Shown here: positions 42,757-51,507 of the stretch, piece by piece
How the letters are laid out: every line of letters begins with the position of its first letter
Position numbering within the stretch: the first letter of the stretch is position 1
NCBI RefSeq assembly: GCF_900108585.1
Contig: NZ_UESZ01000001.1
Coordinates: 2,604,001 to 2,668,000 of the forward strand
Direction: 5' to 3'
Source: Branchiibius hedensis
GTDB lineage: Bacteria; Actinomycetota; Actinomycetes; Actinomycetales; Dermatophilaceae
Length of the DNA: 64,000 bases
Translations under genes and position numbers: made by a program
The notes under the pieces: generated by a model
Database searches by the model: none
Seen by the model: only the letters and a program-made list of their open reading frames with translations
What the model was told of the DNA's origin: nothing

Positions 42757-43548
42757 TCAGCCCACGAAACCGACTTGCCCGGCGCTGCTGGGGAACCGAT
42801 CGCGCAACCGCTCGGCCACCTCGATCAGGACGGGGGCGATCAGCGGCACCTTCTCCTCGGTCACCCGGCTGTTGGGCCCGGAGATCGACACCGCCGCCGG
42901 GAACGGAAGGCCACGCACCGCCGCCGCCACGCAGCGCACCCCCGGCTCCTGCTCACCCTCGTCCACGGCGTAGCCACGCTCTCGGATCTGCTCGATGTCA
43001 GCCATCATCGCCTCGGGTGAAGTGATCGTGTGCGAGGTGATCGCCGGCATCCGGGTTCGCTTGAGCAGCGCGAGAATCCGGTCGTCAGGCAGCTCAGCCA
43101 GCATCGCCTTGCCGACGCCGGTGCAGTGCGGTGACACCGCACGACCGACCTCGGTGAACATCCGCATCGTGTGTGGCGACGGCGCTTGGCCGACGTAGAT
43201 CGCCAGATCCCCTTGCAGGATGGCCAGGTTCGCGGTCTCTTCGAACTGCTCGACCAGACCGCCGAGCTCTCCGTGCGCCCACACGTCGAGGCCACGACTG
43301 GCGGACTGACCCAGCCGGATCAACCGCAGACCCAACGCGTAGCGGCGCGAATTGTCCTGGCGCACATAGCCCTCGTTGGACAAGAACCGCAGCAAACGGT
43401 GGATCGTCGGCAGTGGGATGTCGGTCATCTCGGCGAGCTCGGAGATCCCGACCGGCCGGCCGGCGTCGGCGAGGCGCTCCAGCAGCAGGAAGGCGCGATC
43501 GAGCGATTGCACGCGCTCGCTGGCCTTGGGTCCGTCCTTTTCCGTCAT
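42757..43548 (-). CDS. IclR-family transcriptional regulator
   Basis: 263 residues. N-terminal winged HTH (VQSLDRAFLLLERL, GISELAEMTDIPLPTIHRLLRFL) and C-terminal ligand domain (HCTGVGKAMLAELPDD, GYAVDEGEQEPGVRCVAAAV). Divergent from the glyoxylate genes, with three matching palindromes in and before its start. Likely an AllR/GclR-type repressor responding to glyoxylate or allantoin-derived ligand. An ATG at 43590 is an alternative start (14 residues longer). Confidence 0.88.
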   Translation of the reverse strand: MTEKDGPKASERVQSLDRAFLLLERLADAGRPVGISELAEMTDIPLPTIHRLLRFLSNEGYVRQDNSRRYALGLRLIRLGQSASRGLDVWAHGELGGLVEQFEETANLAILQGDLAIYVGQAPSPHTMRMFTEVGRAVSPHCTGVGKAMLAELPDDRILALLKRTRMPAITSHTITSPEAMMADIEQIRERGYAVDEGEQEPGVRCVAAAVRGLPFPAAVSISGPNSRVTEEKVPLIAPVLIEVAERLRDRFPSSAGQVGFVG

Positions 43549-43554
43549 ACGGAA
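43540..43554. promoter_or_regulatory. IclR operator candidate 1 (TTCCGTCATACGGAA)
   Basis: 15-bp palindrome with six-base arms, covering the proposed IclR start codon. Differs from site 3 at two central bases. Suggests autoregulation. Confidence 0.6.
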
Positions 43555-43604
43555 GACACTAGCCGATCTCAGACTCTTGACGTGCGCCATGTCACGTTCT
43601 ATTG

Positions 43605-43619
43605 TTCCGTATTACAGAA
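43605..43619. promoter_or_regulatory. IclR operator candidate 2 (TTCCGTATTACAGAA)
   Basis: 15-bp palindrome with one mismatch relative to site 3. Its centre is 21 bp from that of site 3, two helical turns, as expected for cooperative dimers. Confidence 0.65.
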
Positions 43620-43625
43620 ACTTTT

Positions 43626-43640
43626 TTCCGTATTACGGAA
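43626..43640. promoter_or_regulatory. IclR operator candidate 3 (TTCCGTATTACGGAA)
   Basis: Perfect 15-bp palindrome (seven-base arms) just before the hyi RBS, so bound regulator would block expression of hyi-glxR-gcl. Confidence 0.7.
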
Positions 43641-43648
43641 GGTTGGTC

Positions 43649-44446
43649 ATGACGCTGTCCTACGCAGTCAACTGTTCGCTGCTGTTCACCGAGGTACCAC
43701 TGCTCGAGCGCCCCCAGGCGGCCGCCGACGCAGGCTTCTCCGCGGTCGAGTTCTGGTGGCCCTGGCCGGATCAACCGGTGCCCGCCGACCGGGACGTCGA
43801 TGCGTTCGTGAGCGCCGTGCAGGACGCCGGAGTGCAGCTGATCGGGCTGAACTTCTGGGCCGCCGACCTCACCGGCCCGGACTGCGGCGTCGTCTCGTTG
43901 CCCGGCCGCGAGCAGGACTTCCGCGACAACGTCGACGTCGTGGCCGCTATCGGTTCACGCCTCGACGTGCCGGCGTTCAACGCGCTCTACGGCAACCGCC
44001 TCGAGGGCGTGGACGCCGCCGAGCAGGATGCCGTGGCCACCGACAACCTGCGGTACGCCGCGAAGACCGTCGGAGCCGCCCGCACCGTGCTCGTGGAGAT
44101 GGTCAGCGGCCCCAAGCCCTACCCGCTGCGCACGGCCGCGGATGTGGCCGGCGTACTCGATCGGGTGGGTGAGCCGAACGTGCGGATGCTCTTCGACGTC
44201 TTCCACCTGGCGAACAACGGCGACGACGTCAGCGCCGCGATCGACGCGTACGCCGATCGGATCGCCCACGTGCAGGTCGCCGACCTGCCGGGTCGGCACG
44301 AGCCCGGCTCGGGGGAACTGCCCATCGCCGAGCACCTCGCGCATCTGCAGCGCGCCGGTTACGACGGCCGGGTGGCCCTGGAGTACATCCCGGCCACCAA
44401 CACCACCGACAGCCTCACCTGGTTGCCGCGCGAACAGCGCAGCTGA
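43649..44446 (+). CDS. hyi: Hydroxypyruvate isomerase
   Basis: 265 residues, TIM-barrel xylose-isomerase-like family. Interconverts hydroxypyruvate and tartronate semialdehyde. YAVNCSLLFTEVPLLERP, GFSAVEFWWPW and LFDVFHLANNGDD (metal site) are typical of Hyi, as is HVQVADLPGRHEPGSGELP. Together with gcl and glxR it forms the glyoxylate-to-glycerate route. First gene of the operon under the IclR palindromes. Confidence 0.93.
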   Translation: MTLSYAVNCSLLFTEVPLLERPQAAADAGFSAVEFWWPWPDQPVPADRDVDAFVSAVQDAGVQLIGLNFWAADLTGPDCGVVSLPGREQDFRDNVDVVAAIGSRLDVPAFNALYGNRLEGVDAAEQDAVATDNLRYAAKTVGAARTVLVEMVSGPKPYPLRTAADVAGVLDRVGEPNVRMLFDVFHLANNGDDVSAAIDAYADRIAHVQVADLPGRHEPGSGELPIAEHLAHLQRAGYDGRVALEYIPATNTTDSLTWLPREQRS

Positions 44447-44473
44447 CCCGAAAACCGTTAGGAGCCAGTAGAT

Positions 44474-45364
44474 ATGAGCACGATCGCTTTCATCGGCTTG
44501 GGCATCATGGGTGCCCCGATGGCCAATCACCTGGTCGACGCCGGACACACCGTCGTGGGCTACAACCGCAGCCAGGGCGCGATTGATGCCCTCGTCGCTC
44601 ACGGCGGTAAGGGCGCCACCAGCGTCGCGGACGCCGTTTCCGAGGCCGAGGTCGTCATCACGATGGTGCCCGACTCCCCCGACGTGCTCGGCGTGGCGCT
44701 CGGCGAGGATGGCATCTACGCCAACGCCAAACCGGGCACGCTGCACATCGACATGTCGAGCATCCGCCCGGACGTCGCGGTCCAGCTCGCCGAGGCGGGA
44801 GCCGAGCGCGGGATCCGCGTCATCGACGCACCGGTCAGCGGCGGCGAGGCCGGCGCGAAAGAGGCGGTGCTGTCGATCATGGTCGGCGGGGCGGACGACG
44901 ATGTTGCCGCTGCCACGCCGTACTTGCAGGTCGTCGGTAAGACGATCGTGCACGTCGGGCCGGCCGGCTCGGGTCAGACCGTCAAGGCCGCCAACCAGCT
45001 GATCGTCGCGGGCAACTACGAGTTGGTCGCCGAGGCGATCGTGCTGCTGCGCGCGTACGGCGTGGACGCTGAAGCGGGGCTCAAGGCGTTGGCCGGTGGC
45101 CTGGCCGGCAGCACCGTGCTGGACCGCAAGGGCGCCAGCATGCTGGCCGGTGACTTCAAGCCCGGTTTCCGGGTCGACCTGCACCACAAGGACATGGGCA
45201 TTATCCTGGAGTCCGCCCGGGCCAAGGGGGTCGCGATCCCGCTGGGTGCGGCCACCGCCCAACTCATCGGTTCGCTGCGCGCGCAGGGTGACGGCGACCT
45301 GGACCACTCGGCGCTGCTGCGCGGGGTCGAGCGACTGTCCGGACAGGAGGTCAGCGGATCATGA
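44474..45364 (+). CDS. glxR: 2-hydroxy-3-oxopropionate (tartronate semialdehyde) reductase
   Basis: 296 residues, beta-hydroxyacid dehydrogenase. N-terminal NAD(P) site [21 protein letters not shown]; substrate-binding [13 protein letters not shown] and the catalytic lysine region [10 protein letters not shown] are intact. Reduces tartronate semialdehyde to D-glycerate. The stop overlaps gcl (ATGA 45361). Confidence 0.95.
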   Translation: MSTIAFIGLGIMGAPMANHLVDAGHTVVGYNRSQGAIDALVAHGGKGATSVADAVSEAEVVITMVPDSPDVLGVALGEDGIYANAKPGTLHIDMSSIRPDVAVQLAEAGAERGIRVIDAPVSGGEAGAKEAVLSIMVGGADDDVAAATPYLQVVGKTIVHVGPAGSGQTVKAANQLIVAGNYELVAEAIVLLRAYGVDAEAGLKALAGGLAGSTVLDRKGASMLAGDFKPGFRVDLHHKDMGIILESARAKGVAIPLGAATAQLIGSLRAQGDGDLDHSALLRGVERLSGQEVSGS

Positions 45365-47124
45365 CGAAGATGCGAGCCGTCGATGCGGCAGTGAAGATCC
45401 TCGAACTCGAAGGTGCTACAACGGCGTTCGGTCTGCCCGGTGCCGCGATCAACCCGTTCTACGACGCGATGCGTGAGCACGGCGGGATCAAGCACATCCT
45501 GGCCCGGCACGTCGAAGGCGCCTCGCACATGGCGGAGGGTTTCACCCGCGCCGCTGCAGGCAACATCGGCGTGTGCATCGGCACCTCCGGTCCCGCGGGC
45601 ACCGACATGATCACCGGTCTCTACTCGGCCAGCGCCGACTCGATCCCGATCCTGTGCATCACCGGCCAGGCGCCGGTGGCCCGCCTGCACAAGGAGGACT
45701 TCCAGGCGATCAACATCGCGGACATCGCTGCACCCGTCACCAAGGCTGCGACGACCGTCCTCGAACCCGCCCAGGTGCCAGGCGTTTTCCAGCAGGCTTT
45801 CCACCTGATGCGCTCGGGTCGTCCGGGCCCGGTGCTGATCGACCTGCCGTTCGACGTGCAGATGGCCGAGATCGATTTCGACCCGGACACCTACACGCCG
45901 CTTCCGGTCTACAAGCCGGCTGCGACCCGCGCGCAGATCGACCACGCGTTGGCCATGTTGGCGAAGGCGGAGCGACCGGTGATCGTCGCGGGTGGCGGGA
46001 TCATCAACGCCGACGCCTCGGACGCCCTGGTTGCCTTCGCCGAAGCCGCCAACATCCCGGTCATCCCCACGCTGATGGGCTGGGGTGCGATCCCCGATGA
46101 CCACCCGTTGATGGCGGGCATGGCCGGACTGCAGACCTCGCAGCGCTACGGCAACGCCACGCTGCTGGAGTCCGACTTCGTGCTCGGCATCGGCAACCGG
46201 TGGGCCAACCGGCACACCGGTGGCCTGGACACCTACACCGCGGGGCGCACCTTCGTGCACGTCGACATCGAACCGACCCAGATCGGAAGGGTTTTCGCGC
46301 CCGACTACGGCATCGTGTCGGACGCCGGCGCGGCCCTGTCGCTGTTCGTCGAGGCGGCTGGCGAGCGGGACTTCCCCGACTGGGACGTGTGGGTCAAGGA
46401 CTGCCAGCAGCGCAAGCACACGTTGCAGCGCCGCACGCACTTCGATGAGATCCCGATCAAACCGCAGCGCGTCTACGAGGAGATGAACCGGGCCTTCGAC
46501 CGCGACACCGTCTACGTGTCGACGATCGGGCTGTCGCAGATCGCCGGCGGGCAGTTCCTGCACGTCTACGGTCCGCGGCACTGGATCAACGCCGGTCAGG
46601 CCGGTCCGCTGGGATGGACGATGCCGGCAGCACTGGGTGTCGCGACTGCCCGTCCCGACACGCCCGTGGTGGCGCTGTCCGGTGACTACGACTTCCAGTT
46701 CATGCTGGAGGAACTGGCCGTCGGCGCGCAGTTCAACATCCCTTACGTGCACGTCCTGGTCAACAACGCCTACCTCGGCCTGATCCGACAGAGCCAGCGT
46801 GGCTTCTCGATGGATTACCACGTGCAGCTCTCCTTCGAGAACATCAACGCCCCCGAGCTGGGTGGCTACGGTGTCGATCACCTCAAAGTCATTGAGGGAC
46901 TGGGCTGCCGGGGTATCCGCGTGCAGGATCCCGAGGAGTTGCCGCAGGCCTTCGCCGATGCGCAGAAGCTCGCCCAGGACCTGCGCGTGCCGGTCGTGGT
47001 CGAGGTCATCCTCGAACGGGTCACCAACATCGCGATGGGTACTGAACTGGACAACGTGGTCGAGTTCGAAGACCTGGCCTCCGTCGGCGCGGACGCACCG
47101 ACCGCGATCAGCATGTTGGACTGA
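45361..47124 (+). CDS. gcl: Glyoxylate carboligase
   Basis: 587-residue ThDP and FAD enzyme that condenses two glyoxylates to tartronate semialdehyde plus CO2. The ThDP activator position is occupied by Val-Glu in [13 protein letters not shown] context with preceding [11 protein letters not shown] (Gcl has Val where other ThDP enzymes have Glu). The C-terminal [21 protein letters not shown] is the ThDP/Mg site. Full length. Central enzyme of the operon. Confidence 0.95.
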   Translation: MTKMRAVDAAVKILELEGATTAFGLPGAAINPFYDAMREHGGIKHILARHVEGASHMAEGFTRAAAGNIGVCIGTSGPAGTDMITGLYSASADSIPILCITGQAPVARLHKEDFQAINIADIAAPVTKAATTVLEPAQVPGVFQQAFHLMRSGRPGPVLIDLPFDVQMAEIDFDPDTYTPLPVYKPAATRAQIDHALAMLAKAERPVIVAGGGIINADASDALVAFAEAANIPVIPTLMGWGAIPDDHPLMAGMAGLQTSQRYGNATLLESDFVLGIGNRWANRHTGGLDTYTAGRTFVHVDIEPTQIGRVFAPDYGIVSDAGAALSLFVEAAGERDFPDWDVWVKDCQQRKHTLQRRTHFDEIPIKPQRVYEEMNRAFDRDTVYVSTIGLSQIAGGQFLHVYGPRHWINAGQAGPLGWTMPAALGVATARPDTPVVALSGDYDFQFMLEELAVGAQFNIPYVHVLVNNAYLGLIRQSQRGFSMDYHVQLSFENINAPELGGYGVDHLKVIEGLGCRGIRVQDPEELPQAFADAQKLAQDLRVPVVVEVILERVTNIAMGTELDNVVEFEDLASVGADAPTAISMLD

Positions 47125-47128
47125 GCGC

Positions 47129-48243
47129 ATGAAGATCGTCGTGGCCCCCGACAAGTTCAAGGGGTCGCTGTCGGCCTCGGGGGTCGCGGCGGCGCTCGCA
47201 TCAGGATTACGGGCGGCTCTTCCGTCGGCCGACGTCGTCCTGCTGCCGATCGCCGATGGCGGCGACGGCACCGTGGCTGCCGCCGTTGCGGCCGGCTTCA
47301 CCGAGCATCAGGTTGTCGTTGACGGCCCCGTCGGCGACCCGGTGTCTGCTCCGTTCGCGGTCAACGGCGACCGCGCGGTGGTGGAGTTGGCCGCGGCGTG
47401 CGGACTCTCGTTGCTACCCGGTGGGCGCCTGGCACCCCTGACGGCATCGACGTACGGCCTCGGTCAGGTCATCGACGCCGCTCTCGCGACCGGAGCCCGC
47501 GAGATCGTCGTCGGCCTGGGGGCAGCGCCTCCACCGACGGGGGTGCGGGCATGTTGGCCGCCCTCGGCGCCCGCCTCCTCGATGCTTCCGGTACGCCGAT
47601 CGGCCGGGGTGGCGGGGCGTTGTCCCGGATCGCTTCGGTCTCCTTGGAGCCCGTCGTCTCGCGGCTCTCCGGAGCATCGGTCGTCGTCGCCTCCGACGTC
47701 ACGAATCCGCTGCTCGGAATCGACGGTGCTGCAGCGGTTTTCGGACCGCAGAAGGGTGCGTCACCCAGCGATGTGGCGGCACTGGACGCTGCGCTGGGGC
47801 GGTGGGCCGACGTACTCGCATCGGTGGTCGGCACCGACTTCCGGGCGGTTCCCGGTGCGGGTGCCGCCGGTGGTGCCGGGTTCGGTGCGCTGGCCGGTCT
47901 CGGCGCCCGCCTCGAACCAGGCATCGAGCTGATCCTGTCGCTCCTGGGTTTCGACGACGCAGTGCTCGGCGCGGACCTGGTGATCACCGGCGAGGGCTCG
48001 TTGGACGAGCAGTCCCTGTCGGGCAAAGCACCCATCGGGGTGTCGACGGCGGCCGCCAAACATCACGTGCCCGTGGTCGCGGTGGCCGGGCGGTCGCTGC
48101 TCACCACCAAGCACCTGTTAGGCGCGGGAATCACTGCGGCGTGGACCCTTTCGGATCTCGAACCCTCCGTGGAGCGGTCGATCGCCAACGCGCAGTCGCT
48201 CCTGGAGCAGGTGGGCCAGCAGATCGGCACGCACTACCGCTGA
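47129..48243 (+). pseudogene. glxK: Glycerate 2-kinase, frameshifted
   Basis: Glycerate kinase family 1 (ATP plus D-glycerate gives 2-phosphoglycerate), about 371 residues if repaired. MKIVVAPDKFKGSLSA begins at 47129 and reads correctly to EIVVGLG at about 47521. The expected GGSASTDGGAGML then continues in another frame to the stop at 48243 (GADLVITGEGSLDEQS, VVAVAGR). A run of five G at 47518-47522 needs a sixth to restore the frame. Either a real one-base deletion, a homopolymer sequencing error or slippage. Four bases after gcl, the last step of the pathway. Confidence 0.88.
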
Positions 48244-48351
48244 CTCGCGGCCGCGCTAGCCTGCTTCCCCGGGTCTGGCCGTGAATCGCGGGTTTGCCGG
48301 TTGCACATCGACCATCGGCGGCCGAACCCGCCGCCCGGTTACGCTCGGTGC

Positions 48352-48645
48352 ATGACTGATGTCGTGATCACGGACAACCCAGCCGAGAGCCGTTACGAGG
48401 CGCACATCGACGGTGCCCTCGCCGGCTTCGCCGTCTACCAGCTCACCGACGAACTCATCGTCTTCACGCACACCGAGGTGCAACCGGAGTTCGAGGGGCA
48501 CGGCGTGGCGTCCGCTCTCGCGCGGGAGTCACTGGCCGACGTACGCGCCAAGGGTCAGCGCAAGGTGATGCCGCTGTGCCCGTTCTACAAGTCGTACATG
48601 TCCAAGCACCGTGAGGACTATGCGGACCTGATCTACGGCTCCTGA
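48352..48645 (+). CDS. Small GNAT-like N-acetyltransferase
   Basis: 97 residues, COG2388 type. VVITDNPAESRYEAHIDG, then LIVFTHTEVQPEFEGHGVASALARESL (acetyl-CoA loop) and VMPLCPFYKSYMSKH. These short proteins are common; the acceptor is unknown. Stands alone. Confidence 0.88.
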   Translation: MTDVVITDNPAESRYEAHIDGALAGFAVYQLTDELIVFTHTEVQPEFEGHGVASALARESLADVRAKGQRKVMPLCPFYKSYMSKHREDYADLIYGS

Positions 48646-48819
48646 GCCTCAGCAACGCGGCCGACGTCCGTTCGATAAGCCGAGAGGCAGCAGGCGTGTG
48701 TAGCGCTTAGATCTTCTCCACGATGGCTGTGAGATCGCCGCCCGCGTATGCCCACGACCTGCTGATCGCCTAGCCGGCTGGCGGGTCGGCACGCGGTGGT
48801 GCTCTGGCATTCTTGGCGC

Positions 48820-49356
48820 GTGAATACAGCCGTAAAGCTTCGACGCGCGCAAATGGCTCAACGGTTGGTTCGTGTCGAGCGCTCATTGAAGTTCGCAGAA
48901 GATCTACCAGGATTCATCGTCGCCGTCGGAGACAATTGGGCCGTCATCCAAAACATCAGAGACGGCGGCTACTTCGACGGCTATTCCGCCTTCCGGATCA
49001 AAGATGTCGTGCGCATCAAGCGACGCAAGGGGTTCGAGCAGGACTACTCGCGCGGATTGCCCACCTGGCCACCTCGAGCGCCGTCGCCGCTGGCGCTGGA
49101 CAACGTTGCATCCGTCCTACGCTCGATGGCCGCCGCGGCCCAGCTGGTCAGCATCGAGCAGGAGGAACGGCTTAGCGCGCAATGGATAGGCACCCTCGTG
49201 CGGTCCGACGCCGACATAACCTGGTTACACGAAGTTCGTCCGGACGCGACCTGGCACGAGGAACCTCTTGGCTACAAAAGTAAGTGGATCACGTTGATAA
49301 CGATCGGCTCGGGTTATCAGGAAGCCCTGGCCGCCGTTGCAGGATCACGGTCGTGA
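48820..49356 (+). CDS. Hypothetical protein, unusual base composition
   Basis: About 178 residues, soluble. A basic N-terminus, then LPGFIVAVGDNWAVIQNIRDGGYFDGYSAFRIKDVVRIKRRK, which looks like a small beta barrel (about residues 30-67 here), then a helical region and WITLITIGSGYQEALAAV at the end. GC at third positions is visibly lower than in the neighbours, hinting at recent acquisition. GTG 48820 and ATG 48853 are both possible starts; neither has a good RBS. No family recognised. Confidence 0.6.
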   Translation: MNTAVKLRRAQMAQRLVRVERSLKFAEDLPGFIVAVGDNWAVIQNIRDGGYFDGYSAFRIKDVVRIKRRKGFEQDYSRGLPTWPPRAPSPLALDNVASVLRSMAAAAQLVSIEQEERLSAQWIGTLVRSDADITWLHEVRPDATWHEEPLGYKSKWITLITIGSGYQEALAAVAGSRS

Positions 49357-49368
49357 CGGCAGCCGACG

Positions 49369-49665
49369 TTATGTGTCCGCGACAAGGTATGTGACGCCAG
49401 CCGCGACGGCAGTCACCGCAAGCACCGACGGCCACGCCCCCAGCTTTTTGGCCAGTGGGTGGGAGCCGCCGAAAGCCGTCAGGTAGAGCGCGCTCAGTGC
49501 CGCAGTCGTCGGAATGCCCTTACGCGACAGCCATTCTCGTCCAGCGGCAACGCCAGCGGCAGCGAGGACTACACCGCCGAGGGGACGTACGCCGGTCGCC
49601 CGGGCCACGCCATACCCTCCGATGAGTCCGGCAGCGACGACAGGTGCGGTGGGGAAGGAAGCCAT
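49369..49665 (-). CDS. Small three-helix membrane protein
   Basis: 98 residues with three hydrophobic segments (APVVAAGLIGGYGVARATG, LGGVVLAAAGVAAG, VLAVTAVAAGVTYLV) around a conserved-looking WLSRKGIPTTAALSALYLTAFGGSHPLAKKLG, given here as residues 45-76. GGAG precedes ATG 49665. I recall similar small actinobacterial proteins; function unknown. Confidence 0.7.
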   Translation of the reverse strand: MASFPTAPVVAAGLIGGYGVARATGVRPLGGVVLAAAGVAAGREWLSRKGIPTTAALSALYLTAFGGSHPLAKKLGAWPSVLAVTAVAAGVTYLVADT

Positions 49666-49831
49666 GTCTCCACGCTAGGCGATGGCTGCTGAGCGTGATC
49701 TGTGGATAGCGCACCGGACCGCTGAGTTGTCCACACAACCGGATTCGCCCATGGCGGGTGTCAGTGGTGGTCAGTAATTTGATCTCGTACAGACGTTCGG
49801 GGGTCCGGCAACCTGGGGAGGTGGCGCTGGC

Positions 49832-51331
49832 GTGAAGACTATTGAATCCGTTGATGCGGTAGCGGTGTCGGCTGCTCCCTCGGCCGACGCTACGCTCGCC
49901 GGCCTGGTGACTGAGTTGCACTCTGCGCTAGACCGGTTGATCGCGTTTGGCGAGTGGGAACAGGTCTCGCAGACCAGTGCTTTGGCTGCGTCGGGCCGGT
50001 TGGGGTCGGCGAAGGCACGGATCGAGTCGGCAATGGTGAACGCGGCCGATCGGGTGCGGGCGGTGACCACTGCCGCGGGTGGCTCGCCCGGTGCGGTGGG
50101 GTCGATGCTCGCCGGGCAGTTCGGTGGGGACCGCCGGGAGGGCAACGCCCTGCTCTACCTGGGCAAGCAGTTGGCCGATGCGCCGGCGACCAGCGACTCT
50201 CTGGCTGCCGGGCGGGTGTCCAAAGAGCAGGCCCGGGTGATCGCCCGTGGGTTGGCGGCGTTGCCGCCGTCGGTGTCGGAGGCGGACCGCACGCGGGCCG
50301 AGCGGGAATTGCTCGCGGCGGCTCCGAAGATGCCGTTGCCGGACCTGTCGCGGCGTGCGACCCGGATGCGGGAGGCGTTCGAGTCGGTGCACGACGCGGA
50401 TGCGCACGAGAACGACCAACTGGTTGCCCAGGAGCAGTCGGCGTGGGAGCAGTCGGCGTTCTGGATGAAGGAGTTCAAGCCGGGTTTGTTCAAGGGCGGA
50501 TTCCTGCTGCCGGAGGTGCAGGCGCAGATGCTGCAGGCGGCGGTGGAGGCGATCAGCGCCCCGCGGCGGTTCCACTTGATGGACGCAGGACCGCCCGGGA
50601 GTTCCGAGCAGACCACGCCGCGACCACCGGACTGGGCCGCAGTGGATGTCGGCGCCGCGCCTGGCGCCGCTCCCGTGGCCGGCTGGGCGCCCACCCTGGC
50701 CCAGGTCGAGGCCGACCTCGACGCGGCGGACGCCGCCGAGGCGGGCGGTCTTCCGCTGGACAAGCAGCATCGGGAGGGCCGGGCACTGGCTCAGCTGTGC
50801 GAACACCTACCGACCGACAAACTGCCGGGTGCCGGTGGTGTCTCGGCGATCCTGACGGTCAACTTCGATTTCGAGACCCTGGCCCAGGGCGTCCGGGCGG
50901 CGACGTTGTCGACCGGCAGCCGGATGAGCGCCGGTGAGGTACGGCGACTGGCGTGCAACGCCGGGCTGATCCCGCAAGTCTTCGACGGGGCGTCCGTCCC
51001 ACTCGATCTTGGGCGATCCAAACGCACGTTCACGATCCATCAACGGCGAGCGATCGAGAACCGTGACGGTGGCTGCGCGATGCCCGGCTGCGATCGGCCA
51101 CCGGGCTGGTGTGAAGGGCACCACTGGCGAAAACCATGGGCGGCGGGCGGCACCACCAACCTCGACGACCTGGCGCTGCTGTGCGGGTCGGACCATCGGC
51201 GGGTCCACGCGGAGGGCATCCCGATCCGGTTACGGAACGGCCGCCTGGAGTTCTACATTCGGCCGCCGGAAGGAGGTGAGAAGAGATGGCTCAGCAACCG
51301 GCGATTCCGGATGCCCCCGAATGCCCACTAG
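49832..51331 (+). CDS. HNH endonuclease with DUF222 (13E12-type)
   Basis: 499 residues. The N-terminal DUF222 domain (about 15-330, helical, with LAAGRVSKEQARVIARGLAALP) precedes a C-terminal HNH nuclease: RDGGCAMPGCDRPPGWCEGHHW, then TNLDDLALLCGSDHRRVH, supplying the Cys zinc knuckle and catalytic His/Asn/His. These genes are present in many copies in Actinobacteria and resemble 13E12 repeat proteins of mycobacteria. Function uncertain, possibly mobile. Confidence 0.9.
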   Translation: MKTIESVDAVAVSAAPSADATLAGLVTELHSALDRLIAFGEWEQVSQTSALAASGRLGSAKARIESAMVNAADRVRAVTTAAGGSPGAVGSMLAGQFGGDRREGNALLYLGKQLADAPATSDSLAAGRVSKEQARVIARGLAALPPSVSEADRTRAERELLAAAPKMPLPDLSRRATRMREAFESVHDADAHENDQLVAQEQSAWEQSAFWMKEFKPGLFKGGFLLPEVQAQMLQAAVEAISAPRRFHLMDAGPPGSSEQTTPRPPDWAAVDVGAAPGAAPVAGWAPTLAQVEADLDAADAAEAGGLPLDKQHREGRALAQLCEHLPTDKLPGAGGVSAILTVNFDFETLAQGVRAATLSTGSRMSAGEVRRLACNAGLIPQVFDGASVPLDLGRSKRTFTIHQRRAIENRDGGCAMPGCDRPPGWCEGHHWRKPWAAGGTTNLDDLALLCGSDHRRVHAEGIPIRLRNGRLEFYIRPPEGGEKRWLSNRRFRMPPNAH

Positions 51332-51416
51332 GGGAAGGGTCTCGGCGGGTCGTATCGGTCGACCAGCGTGGTCCGCCGCCCCTGGCTCGGACGGCGGACC
51401 CATGCTGAACCTCAAT

Positions 51417-51507
51417 GGCTCAAGCGTTTTCGGCTCAAGCGTTTTCGGCTCAAAGCGTTCTCGGCTCAAGCATTTTCGGCTCAAGCGTTTTCGGCTCAGG
51501 CGTTCTC
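51417..51507. repeat. 15-bp tandem repeat, six copies, at the 3' end of the permease gene
   Basis: Unit GGCTCAAGCGTTTTC repeated head to tail from 51417 (copy 3 has one extra base; copies 3, 4 and 6 carry point changes). The last copy (51493-51507) includes the stop and the final codons of the permease (ENA-stop on the minus strand), so the array looks like duplication of the gene's end. Lies between two convergent genes. Confidence 0.9.

Noticed and set aside
45016-47301. 761-codon minus-strand frame opposite glxR, gcl and glxK
   Set aside because: No motif; fully covered by three well-supported genes on the other strand.
51417-51507. CRISPR-like array
   Set aside because: Units are adjacent with no spacers and no cas genes nearby; it is a simple tandem repeat.
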